Source of the DNA: Branchiostoma floridae
Lineage: Eukaryota; Chordata; Leptocardii; Amphioxiformes; Branchiostomatidae
Length of the DNA: 64,000 bases
Assembly: GCF_000003815.2 (NCBI RefSeq)
Contig: NC_049988.1
Location: 3,166,419-3,230,418 of the forward strand
Direction: 5' to 3'
Position 1 is the first letter of the stretch. Each line of letters begins with the position of its first letter. A program made the position numbers and the translations under genes. Shown piece after piece: positions 1 to 12,000 of this stretch. The notes beneath the pieces were generated by a model. The model was not told where the DNA came from. It saw nothing but the letters and a program-made list of their open reading frames with translations, and did not search any database.

Positions 1-430
1 TTACCAACTTGGGTCATTGTATCGGACCAACTTGGCCCAACATGTTGATCAATTTAGCACAACCCTAACCTTGGTCGAAATGCTGAGCCATTAGTCGCGG
101 GATTGTGTGCATTAGGAGCCAAATAGTGTGTAACTAGTCTCACACAATTTACTATACCGCTATGCTCATCCTATCATATTGTTGTCTGCATGTGATAAAA
201 AAAATCATATTTATAATATACAGCTAGGTTCTAACGTAGTTCTAATCGCTGATTGGTTCATCGCAGATTGGTAGTTTTAAGCTCTGATTGGTTCATGGCA
301 GTTCTGCGCTTTGATTGGCTCATGGCACTTCTAAGCTCTGGCTCCTGACAAGAAGGATAACAAAGAAGAAAAACACACCAGCAATTTAGCAAAAGATATT
401 CCCTGATAGAGAAAAACACATATATCTCAC

Positions 431-566
431 CTGCTTTGGGATAAGTCACAATGGCGATATCATCATCACGTATGGTATAATCAGGCATGATGTCCAGCGA
501 ATCTTTTGTTATCATCCGAGAGTAAAAGATTACTCCTTTGTACTCATATAGTTGGGAGTGTTCCAT
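431..566 (-). CDS. cytosolic sulfotransferase, first coding exon only (partial gene)
   Basis: This is the N-terminal exon of a PAPS-dependent cytosolic sulfotransferase. It encodes 45 residues ending in TYPKA, the start of the 5'-phosphosulfate-binding loop, followed by a GTGAG donor in phase 1. It has the same length (136 nt) and phase as exon 1 of the complete gene at 43719, and I count 35 of 45 identical residues. The ATG at 566 was chosen over an upstream in-frame ATG at 614 because it aligns with the complete copy and has a good context (aagATGG). Exons 2-6 would lie to the left of position 1; positions 1-430 read as intron and contain no exon I can see. The frame and donor are intact, so the gene may be functional. 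It is head-to-head with the copy at 43719, with the chitin synthase between them. Confidence 0.85.
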
Positions 567-1752
567 CTTTGAAGCTTCTATAATGTGATCAACAGAGACA
601 AAAGATAGAAACATGAATGCACCAGTACAATGTAACTGTTAGTTCATTAATTAAAAAAACATGAGCAGGCAAACTGATCATCTAAGTAATTAATGGTCTT
701 GAGGGTGTTATCTTTAATTCTAACAACTGTGGTCTGTCTAGCATTTCCAGTTTCAAGACTTCCCAGCTCAAAGTTGGGCCGTTGGAGCTTTGTTTTTGCA
801 TAACAGTCTTATCAAAAAGCACTAAAACGATACCTCATCAAGGTATTTACCCTAATTTTGATTTCAATAATTTTACTGCACTGAGAAAGCGACAAGGGTC
901 TACTTTCTGACCTGCAAAGGAAATTGGGCTGTTTCAGTCGAACCGCAGAGCTCTATGCGCATCATGTTCTGCGCAGGTTCTCTGGACAGGTCATAAGCCA
1001 GAACGCAATTTGTCCTGGTTTGACCCCGCTGCATGCGTATAAACAACTGCCTGTTGTGCAACAAAAAGACCTCAGACCTACATAATGTTTATACTTTTTC
1101 ACATCTACAGGATTTGCCCAGCACAGCCATGTGGATATTTATTGCATTGCAAAAGTTCAGCCAACGTTGTGGCCCCCGAAACAAAGCAATTTTCGGTCTG
1201 TGTATTTGTGATTATCTTTTCTCCAGTTTGCCGGGGCACAGTCAGTTTTGCCCACAGTCGGACAGTCCATTTCCTCACCTTCACATTGATACCAAACTTG
1301 AAGGGTAAATTTTAGGAGAAACGGTTTTGCCCCCAAAAAAACTACAGCCATGTCAAATTCCCCGGCGTCTTTTTTCGAATGAGAAACCGCACACACTGAT
1401 CTTTCACTATGCTTTACAAAACTCAGCCATGATGTTTTGACATCATTACGCTTGCACATGAATCCTACTTATTCTGGCTTCTGATAATGTTAGTTTTATT
1501 TTGGTGGGCTTCCCGAAATCTATTTGCGACGGCAAGACTTGAGCCGTTAGTTATATCAACTTTTCCAAATGCTGGTTGAACTTGCAACATTAGGCCTGCC
1601 CCCCGCGGCACGAACATGGAGCGTACCGGCTGGGTTCCACCGTTCGAACCCAGGTTCGGACCAGGAGTTCGAAACAGATTGACTCAAAATATGATGAATC
1701 TTAAAAACTCTTACTTTGTACTAAAACTCTGTGTCTATGTGTGTTTGATTAA

Positions 1753-2232
1753 GGTCTCATTGATGTATTACTCCGCTAGTGGGGACCCTAAAAGAGATCC
1801 GAGCCAAAAACTGAACGGCTGTATAGACGCATGTTTTTAGCGGTGAGAAATTCCCTTTTAGCCAGCGGAACTGATATCAAAAGTTAGATTGGTGAAATTT
1901 TGTTTCTAACTGAAGAAATAAGCAGGTAAAGTTTGGCAGCCGCGCGCTAGATCGGAGGTACACAGTCGTGGGTTCTGAGTGGTGCGGTTGTACAATAGCA
2001 GCGAAAAAGTGCCTTTTGTGGGGATTGACTAATCGTAGTTTGTAATTGCTATAAAAAAAGTTTCTATGTATAGTTTACATTGGCAATTTTTTCCCACGAT
2101 ATAGGGTAAATGTGCTCGACAAAGAATGAAAAATCTGCTGAAATTTCACGTAGCTTCATTATGAACGCGCCTATTTAAACCACGAATTATAACATAGAAG
2201 TCTATGGGAAGAAGAAACTCATCAATGAGACC
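1753..2232. mobile_element. 480-bp TTAA-flanked MITE, copy 1
   Basis: The ends are GGTCTCATTGATG and CATCAATGAGACC in inverted orientation. Flanking TTAA is present on both sides (1749-1752 and 2233-2236), as expected for piggyBac-type target duplication. A nearly identical copy in the same orientation is at 4180-4659, so both insertions or duplications are recent. There is no coding capacity. Confidence 0.75.
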
Positions 2233-2465
2233 TTAAATAAAAAGGAAAAATATTCATAAAAAATCAAGGAATAGCACTGGAGCAAAAATTTGAAAAGGGT
2301 TTATAACCGGGCGCCACCCCGCATTTTTGGCTGCAGATTACGCCGTGTACCAATTTCCGTTACCATGGTAACGGACGGGTCTACATTTCCAAGGGGCGTT
2401 ATTTTTCTTGTATCACACTCTACTGGATATAGAAGCCATTTGAAAGAGGACTAAGGTTCTAAAGC

Positions 2466-3556
2466 TAACGGGAGGGGGCCATACTTCGACAGGGGTCCAA
2501 ACTTCGTCAGGTTTAAAAAAATAATTGTTGCGGAGACATGCATAGATGCCTGCACATGAGAAGTACACTAGCTGTAGACTAAACCTTGTTGTATATAACT
2601 ACAAAGGCGGGGTATGTGTCGAAGTTAGCAAGTCCCACAGATAAACGATTGAAAAACTTGCACAAGTTTGACGCCTTCCGTGCAAGTTGACGAGCGAACG
2701 TATCGAGACCATGGCCCGGGAAACTCTTGAATTATTCTTCGCAAAATATGACATGTGAAAAAATGCCACCATACATAGAAATGATGTTTATTAGCCTTCC
2801 GAAAAATAATACCTGTGTTCTGTTTTGCCTTTAACTGGGTGGGTTGGATAAACGGAGCTAAAATGATGCCACAACGTTCACACAGTCGGGGCCCCGCCAT
2901 TTTACGATCACGCACGCCGGCGGCCGAGCGATGCTCAACACGTTGAACTCAGTCAACCCGTCCGTAGAGCGACAAACATTCAAGAAAAATCGATCCCTAC
3001 CGACTAAAAAAATCCTGTAGCCATTGCTGCAGCCAAAAGACAGGATGAAAAGGCAATCAAGGAAGCCGAAAAGCGAAAATGCCATCACAATCTATGTAAA
3101 CAGTGTGCCGCCGTTTTGCGGCAAGTTGGTCTCACCGTGAAAGGTAAACGTTTTAACACACCGTATTTGAATAAGTCGCGTAATACAAAATATGACCCAT
3201 ATTTGGTACAAAAAAATTATAATGAAGACTTTAAGTGCTATTCTATTTGCATGAGTTGTTTAAAAATGCACGGTGATGGTCTGGTTGTTACTATGTCGGA
3301 GATTGGACCCCTTTTTGGGTTGGAACGTTCTGCTAGGACGCAAGCCGAAAACCTGCCGTAAGTTTCGTGCGCTGTCAAAGTACAGCGCGGAACGCTACCG
3401 TTAAATTAAATATATATCTGTACAGCTTCAATAACAGTTATATGGATGCATACAAGATCTTAACTTGTTTTTGATGAGTTCACTGTAAAATGTACATTGA
3501 CAAAAGCCATGCGCATCCACTTAGAACGGCTGTCGAAGTATGGCCCCCTCCCGTTA
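2466..3556. mobile_element. 1.1 kb DNA transposon with 27-bp perfect terminal inverted repeats
   Basis: The left end starts TAACGGGAGGGGGCCATACT and the right end is its exact reverse complement over 27 bp, ending at 3556. The element is nested in the larger 935-5232 insertion. It contains an open frame at 3008-3361 that does not resemble any transposase I know. A diverged relative matching its left part is at 34420-34760. No convincing target duplication is visible. Confidence 0.7.
3008..3361 (+). CDS. unrecognised cysteine/histidine-rich ORF inside the TIR element
   Basis: This is a 117-codon open frame from an in-frame stop at 3005 to the stop at 3359-3361, with no ATG near the beginning. 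It has a basic/alanine-rich lead (AAAKRQDEKAIKEAEKRK), then CHHNLCKQC and, about 55 residues later, CYSICMSC, a spacing that could bind zinc. Composition looks protein-like rather than random. It could be a remnant transposase exon, a captured host exon, or chance. I do not recognise the family and assign no function. Confidence 0.25.
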   Translation, partial: KNPVAIAAAKRQDEKAIKEAEKRKCHHNLCKQCAAVLRQVGLTVKGKRFNTPYLNKSRNTKYDPYLVQKNYNEDFKCYSICMSCLKMHGDGLVVTMSEIGPLFGLERSARTQAENLP

Positions 3557-4179
3557 TCTTTCTTGAGGCAAACTACATCCAAGTTATTTTTGCAATCGCC
3601 GCCTTCTCTCGAACGCCCCTCCAACACCCCCCCCCCCCCCAAACCCCGGGCTAGGCGACACCTATAAAAGGCCAATCAGAAAGGCTCAGTTCGGCTTGCC
3701 CGCCTCTGGTATAAGGGAGCTTGAAACGCAGCTAACATTAATTTCTAGTCGTTAAGGTCTGTTTTGACTTTATGAGCTATAGTACCTTCACCCGATCCTC
3801 TATAGAACCGTTTATTTTACGGAGAAAGATCCGGATGAATCTCTTCGTGCCGGTCGTGCTGATATCCCTTACACGACTATTCTCTGAGATATATTCCAAT
3901 TAAACAAAGACAAAGTCACAAAGAGAACACTACTCAGTCAAACTCATACACAGACTGATCTAATGAGTCTTTGCGACACGTCAAAAGCGTCAGTCTCGAC
4001 GCCTTTGCACTTTGGCCTTTGTCCGCCGCCAGGTGGCGCTTTCATGCCTATCATGATCTCGTACTTAATTACCTCCCAGAGGCTAATTCATTAACGTAAG
4101 ACACCCAAACTTTCAGAGATGATGAAGAAAACGACATTCTTCCTTTTGATAGATTTTTTCAATAATACATTTAACTTAA

Positions 4180-4659
4180 GGTCTCATTGATGTATTACTC
4201 CGCTAGTGGGGACCCTAAAAGAGATCCGAGCCAAAAACTGAACGGCAGTATAGACGCATGTTTTTAGCGGTGAGAAATTCCCTTTTAGCCAGCGGAACTG
4301 ATATCAAAAGTTAGATTGGTGAAATTTTGTTTCTAACTGAAGAAATAAGCAGGTAAAGTTTGGCAACCGCGCGCTAGATCGGAGGTACACAGTCGTGGGT
4401 TCTGAGTGGTGCGGTTGTACAATAGCAGCGAAAAAGTGCCTTTTGTGGGGATTGACTAATCGTAGTTTGTAATTGCTATAAAAAAAGTTTCTATGTATAG
4501 TTTACATTGGCAATTTTTTCCCACGATATAGGGTAAATGTGCTCGACAAAGAATGAAAAATCTGCTGAAATTTCACGTAGCTTCATTATGAACGCGCCTA
4601 TTTAAACCACGAATTATAACATAGAAGTCTATGGGAAGAAGAAACTCATCAATGAGACC
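4180..4659. mobile_element. 480-bp TTAA-type MITE, copy 2
   Basis: This copy has the same length, orientation and ends as the copy at 1753-2232, with only a few substitutions. The left flank is TTAA (4176-4179) and the right flank is TTAT (4660-4663), a one-base departure. Confidence 0.7.
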
Positions 4660-5232
4660 TTATCATCATGCCACTTATTACATTGCATGTGACAGCCGCA
4701 CCCATTCAGATTCTTGTACCAAGAAATGAGGTCTGTGACACAATGCGAAATGTATAAAAATTGGGTCCGTCCGCAGGGTAGTGTGCTTTGGTAGCTACAA
4801 CCAGACTGAAACTTCACCACTGTGATTTGCGCATGTTCGCAGTTAATTTGGGGGCAAAACCGTTTCTCCTAAAATTTACCCTTCAAGTTTGGTATCAATG
4901 TAAAGGTGAGGAACTGGACTGTCCTACTGTGGACAAAACTGATTGTGCCCCGGCCAACTGGAGAAAATATAATCACAAATACACAGACCGAAAATTGCTT
5001 TTTTTTTGAGGGGCCACAGCGTTGGCTGATCTTTTGCAATGCAATAAATATCCACTTGGCTGTGCTGGGCAAATCATGTAGATACGAAAAAGTATAAACA
5101 TTATGTATATCTAAGGTGTCTTTGTTGCAAAATAAGCTGTTGTTTACACCCATGCAGCGGGGTCAGTCCGTGACCCGGCGTAAGCCGTATTTCAGAGAAT
5201 AACGCGTTCTACGGTGACCTGCGGTTCGACTG

Positions 5233-5790
5233 GTTCGGCTCAATCCGAGAAAAGCCAGCTGTATTTAAAGAAATCTCACCTTTGAACCCACCTTGACTCC
5301 TGGCCTGGTAGCCTGACCCCGGCAAGACCAGCTTTTTCTGTAAACCCTTTATTTGGTGGGACCTGGCTAATAACTAAATTATTAACGACACAACCCTGTC
5401 ATTTAGGTCTATTGAATCCACAAGAAATTCAGCATTGTCTCTCTTATAGTCTTCCAGTTGGTCCGGTCCACACGATCTATTCCGAAATATCATTCTCGTC
5501 ATACCAATGTGCAAAGTTAACACGGCTCTTATTTCCGGCTGTCGGCTGGTAAGCTAGGGATGTCCCAGGCCAAGTTGAACGTTAAAAATGAAGTATCGAA
5601 CAGTCTCCGGTCATGTTAGAGCTGTTATCGGACAGTTTGTAGTCATATACCGACGGAAATTGTCGTGAGACTGCCGGCCCCGCGTTACTCCGCTGACGTC
5701 CAAGTGGCAAGTCGTACGCCGCGACCTGACAGTGACCTAGCATGGCTTTGAGTATTCGCTTCCGGGTCGGAGTTCAAATCCGAGTGCGGT
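5233..5790 (-). repeat. duplicated sulfotransferase 5' flank, distal part (left copy)
   Basis: Read on the minus strand, this stretch matches 42840-43380 upstream of the complete sulfotransferase, for example the block around GTTAACTTTGCACATTGG and the CCACCAAATAAAGGGTTTA-like block. Together with 567-934 it makes up the promoter-side part of an inverted segmental duplication. Reading frames are not conserved between copies (indels), so it is probably non-coding. Confidence 0.75.
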
Positions 5791-5806
5791 ATATAACATA
5801 CATTCT

Positions 5807-6009
5807 CATAATTCCACCAGGTACCATTATACCGCCACCTCAAAAAACGTTGTTATAGAGGCCTTCTCAAGATTGTCTTCAACACCTAAATATCTGAATT
5901 GTATTACATTTAGGATATCTAACATTTGGTGTTCAAGAAAATCTTGGGAAGACCTCTATAGTAACGTTTTTTGAGGTGGCGGTATTATGGCACCTGGTGG
6001 AATTATGAT
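5807..6009. mobile_element. foldback MITE (hairpin), ~200 bp
   Basis: Arms of about 85 bp starting TAATTCCACCAGGTACCATT are inverted against the right half ending ATGGCACCTGGTGGAATTA. The spacer is short, so the whole unit can form one hairpin. There is no coding content. The rest of 5791-6990 holds nothing I can identify. Confidence 0.75.
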
Positions 6010-6991
6010 AGTCGATGTTACGTGTTTGTCTGCCAAAATTTTACTAATTTTTTTATTAGCGTTTAGCTATTAGATTTAAAAACAAACAAAAAAGATAACC
6101 TAAAAGACTGTGTGTTCTATTGTTATTGTGCGGGGGGCAGTCGCACGGCATTCGAAGCCAGGAAAGTTTCAAAGTATTAGTCCACGGCGACGGTGATGCG
6201 TTTTTATGCCTGATTACCAAAATAGCATCGTTTTTCATGTACAGTATTGTCAGGTTGCCTCCTTGATTTGTTTGCGTCATCTCAAAATAAGAGAGTTGTT
6301 TAATATTCAACCGAAATCAAGTAAATTTCATTGCATATACATTGTGCTAACTGTTACCCCAAGTAAAGAGACAACAGACGATACCGCAAGTTCATCGGAA
6401 AGATGCAGGAAACAAAGCATTAACGTACGATTGTAGCAGTTGAAAATCTCATTTCATCCATCCCAACTGACCTCGAGTTGTCCACACATTGTTGGTAAGG
6501 AAAGTTCGGAGAGGTTGTTTTAATTGATTTTTCATAGCCACATATCATCCACATTCCTTGCAGCCATAATAATGTACTAGTTCTTTGGTCGTTTTTGTCA
6601 TCGCCAATAGGGAACGCGTGTGCGTGCGGTGAAGACTCAAGGACGACAGTGGACGCATAGTCGGTAGACATGGTCTATTGGTACCTTCTTATGGAACCCA
6701 TGATGGTGAACAACAGGCACACGTCATGCGTGACGTAACCACTAGCGGACCCTACCACTATACACGTGGGTGGTGGTCCGAACCACAATAACAATCACTA
6801 TACAATAGTGGCGCATATAAATTGATTAAACATCGATTACTTCAGCTGAGTCTGCTAAGATGAAAAAGACAACATCCATGTTCCTCTTTGTAGAGTAATA
6901 ATAAGTAAAGACTTATTATTTCTTTTTATACACTGTGTCCTGTGGTTCAATTCGTAATACCAACTTTGTAATCCTGTAATTAGCAGCATTT

Positions 6992-7867
6992 TTACCTTCG
7001 CCAAGAAGGTTATATTTTGGGTAGCGTTTGTGTGTGTGTGTGTGTGTGTAGAAGACCAAAATAACTAGAGAACGCCTAGATGGATTGTATTGATATTTGG
7101 AATTTGGGTAGGTCTTGATGACACCTGGAAACAATTAGATTTTGGGCCCCCTAGCGGTCTGTAACGATACTGCAGCGGAACTTCCTGGTTTGATATCTTA
7201 AGTTCTGAACATGATGTGGCTATGATTTCTGAGTGGTAGACAGCTCTTGATGCCAAGAGTAAGTAGATTTGGGCCCCCTAGCGGCTTGTTTGGGAAATGC
7301 AGGGCAGGTTTAGTGTCAGAATTTGAAAGGGAATAACTCAAGAAAGGGTAAACGGATGGTTATGATTTTTGGTATGTTGATAGCTTAAGTGATGCTTCAT
7401 ATAATGACATATCAATTATGCAAATCGGTATCTAATTTGCATAATTAATTAGGAAATCGTTTAAACACGTCCAGTTCCATTATAGGACCATAGCAACATG
7501 TGACATTTGTAACTGAGAAGGAGAAGAATAGTGATAGATATATTTTATGCAAATCAAAGACCTAATTTGCATAATTAATCAGAAAAATGCTTAAGTGTCA
7601 TTGTGGTAAATGATGGGAACTTCTTACTTGTAGCATTTGGAAGTTATGTACAGGTGAACATCGTTGAACATTTATTATGCAAATGAGATCCTCATTTGCA
7701 TAACTTATCAGAAAATGCAATAAAAGCCTTCTTTTTTAATCTTGATTATGTATGTCTGTTGTTTGGTGGAGGAGATGATAAACTAATATGATTTATGCAA
7801 ATGATAGCCTTATTTGCATAATCAATGACAAACAAGTTGTAAAGGCTAGGATCATTTGGCGAAGGTA
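6992..7867. repeat. dispersed repeat with ACCTTCGCCAA ends and four octamer-pair units
   Basis: The ends ACCTTCGCCAA and TTGGCGAAGGT are inverted. A (TG)n run lies at about 7029-7050. The 3' half has four units spaced about 118-130 bp (near 7417, 7546, 7676 and 7794), each with ATGCAAAT and, a few bases on, ATTTGCAT. The module GCAGCGGAACTTCC is at about 7173. It is related to copies near 11409 and 18285. Confidence 0.7.
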
Positions 7868-8603
7868 TGGGGTCGTGGAACTCTAGTTATGAATTTTTTC
7901 GCGTCATTCCGCATTAGGTTAAGGGTCTTCAGAAGATGTCATCCATAAGATTAAGATAGAGTGGCCTTAGTTCGGTTCTAAAACCAGTACGACATTTTAA
8001 ATGGTACTTACGATTTCCCATAGTTGAGATACATTGAGGTATTGAAAACTGAATAATTATTCGGTGCAATTCGTTATGAGCTGTATTGTACATTTGGAGA
8101 TGTCAGTTCATTTTTATCGTACTGTTACCTTGTTGTCTTTGGGGGGGGGGGGGGTGTCAACCTATGCAGCAGGTTTTTCTTTCCCTTTTAATATTGTGAA
8201 AAATCTAAATTTAACAATGAAACAAAACAAAGTCGCATCGAAAAGCAGACCTATACGTAAGGCCGTGCGTATTCAATTATATGGATGACATCCTATTGAA
8301 CCCCAACATCGATGCAAACATGCCAAGAAAAGATTGGAAAAATCTGTCAGGATGGTTGAACAAATGACTTAAACAAACAGAGCATAATCTGTCAATTACC
8401 GATCAATATATTCTGCATTTTACTTATTTTATCATTTGTTTTTTTAACTTTAGGTTTCACTTTGGCAATACATGGCAGTATACCATTTTCAGTATATTAT
8501 TGCAAATATTTAGTTCATTTTGCAGTTGCTCTTTCATTTACGGTATAATCGAATTTGCTGTTGTTGTTGAAACTGACGAAAATTGATTCGGCTGTCATCC
8601 ATA

Positions 8604-8820
8604 TACTGTAAAAGCAGAAACTTTCGCGGTGGATTAATGTTTGCGGTTTTCGCGGTGGCCGCTTCACCGCGAACTTAAAACCACCGCGAACATTTTTCAA
8701 TGGCAGTAAGAAAAGTAATGACGGTGCATGCTGCTACCGCGTACATAAAATCAACGGGAAAAGTCCTTTTTCCCGCTACCGCGAAATTAAATCCCCGCGA
8801 ACGTAAATCAATTCAACAAT
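8604..8820. mobile_element. CGCGGTGG-type MITE, copy 1
   Basis: It starts TACTGTAAAAGCAG and holds repeated CGCGGTGG/CCACCGCGAA blocks ending in CCCCGCGAACGTAAAT. It matches 35086-35268. It lies just downstream of the chitin synthase stop codon and could fall in its 3' UTR. Confidence 0.6.
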
Positions 8821-8845
8821 GCCTAGGGTATTGCTGTAAAAAGCC

Positions 8846-9043
8846 CTACGGAATAGGCTCATATCGACTGTTTATGCTGCGAGGCCATGACATTTCTCTC
8901 CTCCTTCTGGTGACCATTGGAATACGTGAGATGTACTGGATGAAGGTAGCCAGTCGGTGGACGACCAGGGCGGCAAACTGGACACCCAGGACTAGGGTGA
9001 AGGTGCCGAGAAACACCAACCCCAACGGATTGGTGTTGAGTAC
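8846..9043 (-). CDS. chitin synthase exon 21: last helix and C-terminal tail
   Basis: It encodes residues 1375-1439: NTNPLGLVFLGTF begins the last helix, followed by HRLATFIQYISR and a basic cytosolic tail (TRRRREMSWPRS) ending YEPIP and a TAG stop. The acceptor is CTCTACAG at 9051-9044 and joins exon 20 in phase 0. Confidence 0.9.
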   Translation of the reverse strand, partial: VLNTNPLGLVFLGTFTLVLGVQFAALVVHRLATFIQYISRIPMVTRRRREMSWPRSINSRYEPIP

Positions 9044-12000
9044 CTGTAGAGCAATACAGAAACAAACAACAATACAGGTCATACAGTATTTTGGTATGGT
9101 GTATTCTTATGTCACATGAAGAAAATGTACGGAATTGAACTGAAATGGATAAGGTCAGAGGTCATTCGCACTTGTGCGTATATCCATGTCCGTATAAGTT
9201 TCTAACATATTTTTGGCTTAGGTAAAGTCAAAGAAGAAGTAGTTTCTTTTCGATTAGATAGTCGGGCTGCAGAAGAGTGAGTCAATATCAGAAGTAACTC
9301 TTTCCCTTCAAATATATCGAATCCAAAATATAAATACGCAAATTACGCAACTCGTACGGAATTGCAAACGCGAACAAATATGAACGGGGCTTTTTGCCTT
9401 GAAGACAGTTTTAGTACAGATGATACAACATGTTATTTACAAACATGCTTTTGCACGTTCTGAAATATGCACTGCCAACTTTTACCAAAAACAACACCCA
9501 CCATGAAAATGAAAAAGAGATTACCACACCTAGTAATATCTAGTAATAAACTACATGATTTGCAAAGTGACAAAGTTATCTTGTGTGCTTCAGATAGACT
9601 GTAATTTATCCTAGATTAAGAGACTTTCAACAATTCAATTATCTTAAAGAAAATGAAACCTGGCTCTTTAGTTCATATCTCGATGGTACACTAGTAAAAT
9701 GTAATGAGAATTAACCAAATTTTGTTGTATTGTATTTATAATAGTGCAAGAGAAATGTGCCAAGCTTTAAACAAGGGAAACAATGTCACTTTAATCATTT
9801 TTTTAGAGTCACTGGATAACAAGGGTCTTGAATAAGACATAAAATAACAGCTTACTTTTCGATGCCCGTCTGTGACCTTCCTCATGATATGTACTAATTC
9901 ACACTGCAGCTAGGTGTCGATGCTAACAATGCGGCCCCAAACGTATAGAAATGTGATTTGATTTGATATTGCATATATTACAACTCTTTACGTTTGGGAT
10001 AATATTTAAGAGGCCATAACTAGCTTCAGTGTGGATTCGCCAAAAAGTAGTTACTCAAGCAACTGGATGTGGTTTTGAAACGGTCAGACGTTTTGGATAG
10101 AATCCACTATCCTTCGTCAGTGACACTGAAGTGATCTGGAAGAAACAGGTCTTTTATACTGGATTCATTGTGGATTGATACCAGTTGCACACTAGAAGGC
10201 GACAGACGGTTGCCAAAGGTGTGATTCGTTGTCTTGGATGTGCATACAAACGTTTGTTATCCAGTTTACCTGCAGTTCAGCATGCTGAATCAAGGTGAAC
10301 ATCAGCACCAGCCACACGGCATTAGCCAAGAGAAACGTCAGAAGGTAGGAGTTGCGCAGCTGTAAGAGATTCTGTTTGAATTCGTCCTCTTTGTTCTGGT
10401 CGAGACGAAACTGTTCTGTAGTGGGGTCCAGGTAAGGCTTCTTCGTGTGGGTGGTGACGTCTTGTAGGTGTTCTTGAAACTTTCCCTCTACCTCTCTCTT
10501 TGCTCGAAGAATCCTTCCCTCACCTGTGAATGATATAGAGGAATAGAATTAAGGGGGGGAGTAGAATTAACTGTAATGCCAGCCTAGTCCAATATCCTGA
10601 GAGTGTAGATGCTATTCTGACATCATATAGCCAGATGACGTCGGCCGGGTTTATGATAAATATTCAGCGGGTTTGTAATGAAAGTGTAACTTTTAAAGAC
10701 CCGTGTTACCGGATCAAATCAGAAGGAGCGATACACAGGTCATTGACCAATCAGAATAAGTGATACACAGGCCATTGACCAATCAGAATAAGTGATACAT
10801 AGGCCATTGACTTATCAGTATGAGAGACACACCGGACATTGATTAATCAGAATAATACCAGCAGAGAATAATCACAACTAGAGGAATGATCATGAAAAGA
10901 TTACAAAGAGATTTTACACATACCTACTATGCCAAGATTGCAATGTTACGATTTATTTCCCGTGGAAATGTTGGTTTCAAAATTAAATCAGCTATCTTAT
11001 TACGTACCAAAAGGACATTTAGTATGCATAATATGAAATGATCTATGCGCATATACGTCATACTATAATTTGTAGGCTATATGATAGTACGTTAATTCTA
11101 TTCCTCCTCGTGGATTGGTGTCATAAGGACTAGTCATTTTTATAACCACCTCATCAAATCACCTTGTTCGCGTTGCGCACATGGTAATTTTCTTCAGTAC
11201 GCAGTTATAACAAATGACCAGGCCTTATGATATCATATACACCTCGGGATGAGTCATTAACACTTAAATGCAAATGAGCGATGTCTATCGTTCAGTATTT
11301 GAAAAAGATATTACTCACGCAGCGTTGGTTGCCGAATCCTCGTGATTGCAAGTTTTAGCCTTCGCAGATGACCTACGATGGTACAAATTATAGATAACAT
11401 TTTATTCATTACTTTCCCCGAGAAGGTTATGTTTCCGGGGCTATGCGTCTGTCTGTGTGTGTTTGTTGTAGGCGGACTTGTTTGCGTTTAGATGCTATCA
11501 CTTCCGAGGGACGGGTTGCTCACTGTCCAATACAACGGAGGCCAGGAGCCAACAAAATTGTTTATTGGTAGGTGTCGGCAACATAAACAAATGACTAGAT
11601 TATGTGCCCTCATTGCCTGCTTCGCCCCTTCAATCGTACGACAGAAGGATTTCCGGTTTTGATATTAACAATAGGACAGGACCATAATAGCATGAACGAT
11701 TTATAATGCCGCGTAAACGGACAATCATAATAACCCTCGTTTATTTGGCGAAGATATGTGTTCGTGGAACTCTAGTTAGTAATAGCTTCAAAGCGTATAT
11801 GTTAGTCCCAATTAAGAAATAATGTTTGATTTTATGGAGAAACCTGAATTAGTGGGAGGTGAAAAGGTGAGTACAATTTGACTACCTTTAGCTTCAACAC
11901 CCAGCTTGGCTACAATGCGATCTTCAGTCATTGTCTTCAGTTCTTGAAAGACGACCTGGGCTTTAGTGCCCTTGGGAAAAGCTCGTGTGAAGTTTTCCTT

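Larger units (their letters stand above)
935..5232. mobile_element. 4.3 kb transposon with long inverted ends, split into the sulfotransferase 5' flank
   Basis: The ends are inverted copies starting CAGTCGAACCGCAG on the left, with the exact reverse complement at 5219-5232. Inverted similarity continues inward for about 400 bp (roughly 935-1345 against 4845-5232). Short ORFs that appear in both arms are just the two strands of this repeat. The insertion is recognisable because the undivided flank exists as a duplicate at 42840-43718. The interior carries two copies of a 480-bp MITE and a second TIR element. No transposase was recognised, so it looks non-autonomous. I see no clean target duplication at the ends. 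Confidence 0.7.

Noticed and set aside
1033-1459. Pairs of ORFs repeated at 4788-5153
   Set aside because: They are the two arms of the inverted repeat and are open on both strands without known similarity.
5745-5790. tRNA-like segment with a B-box-like GTTCAAATCC
   Set aside because: The acceptor and D arms do not fold properly, and the aligned duplicate at 42840 does not keep the motif.
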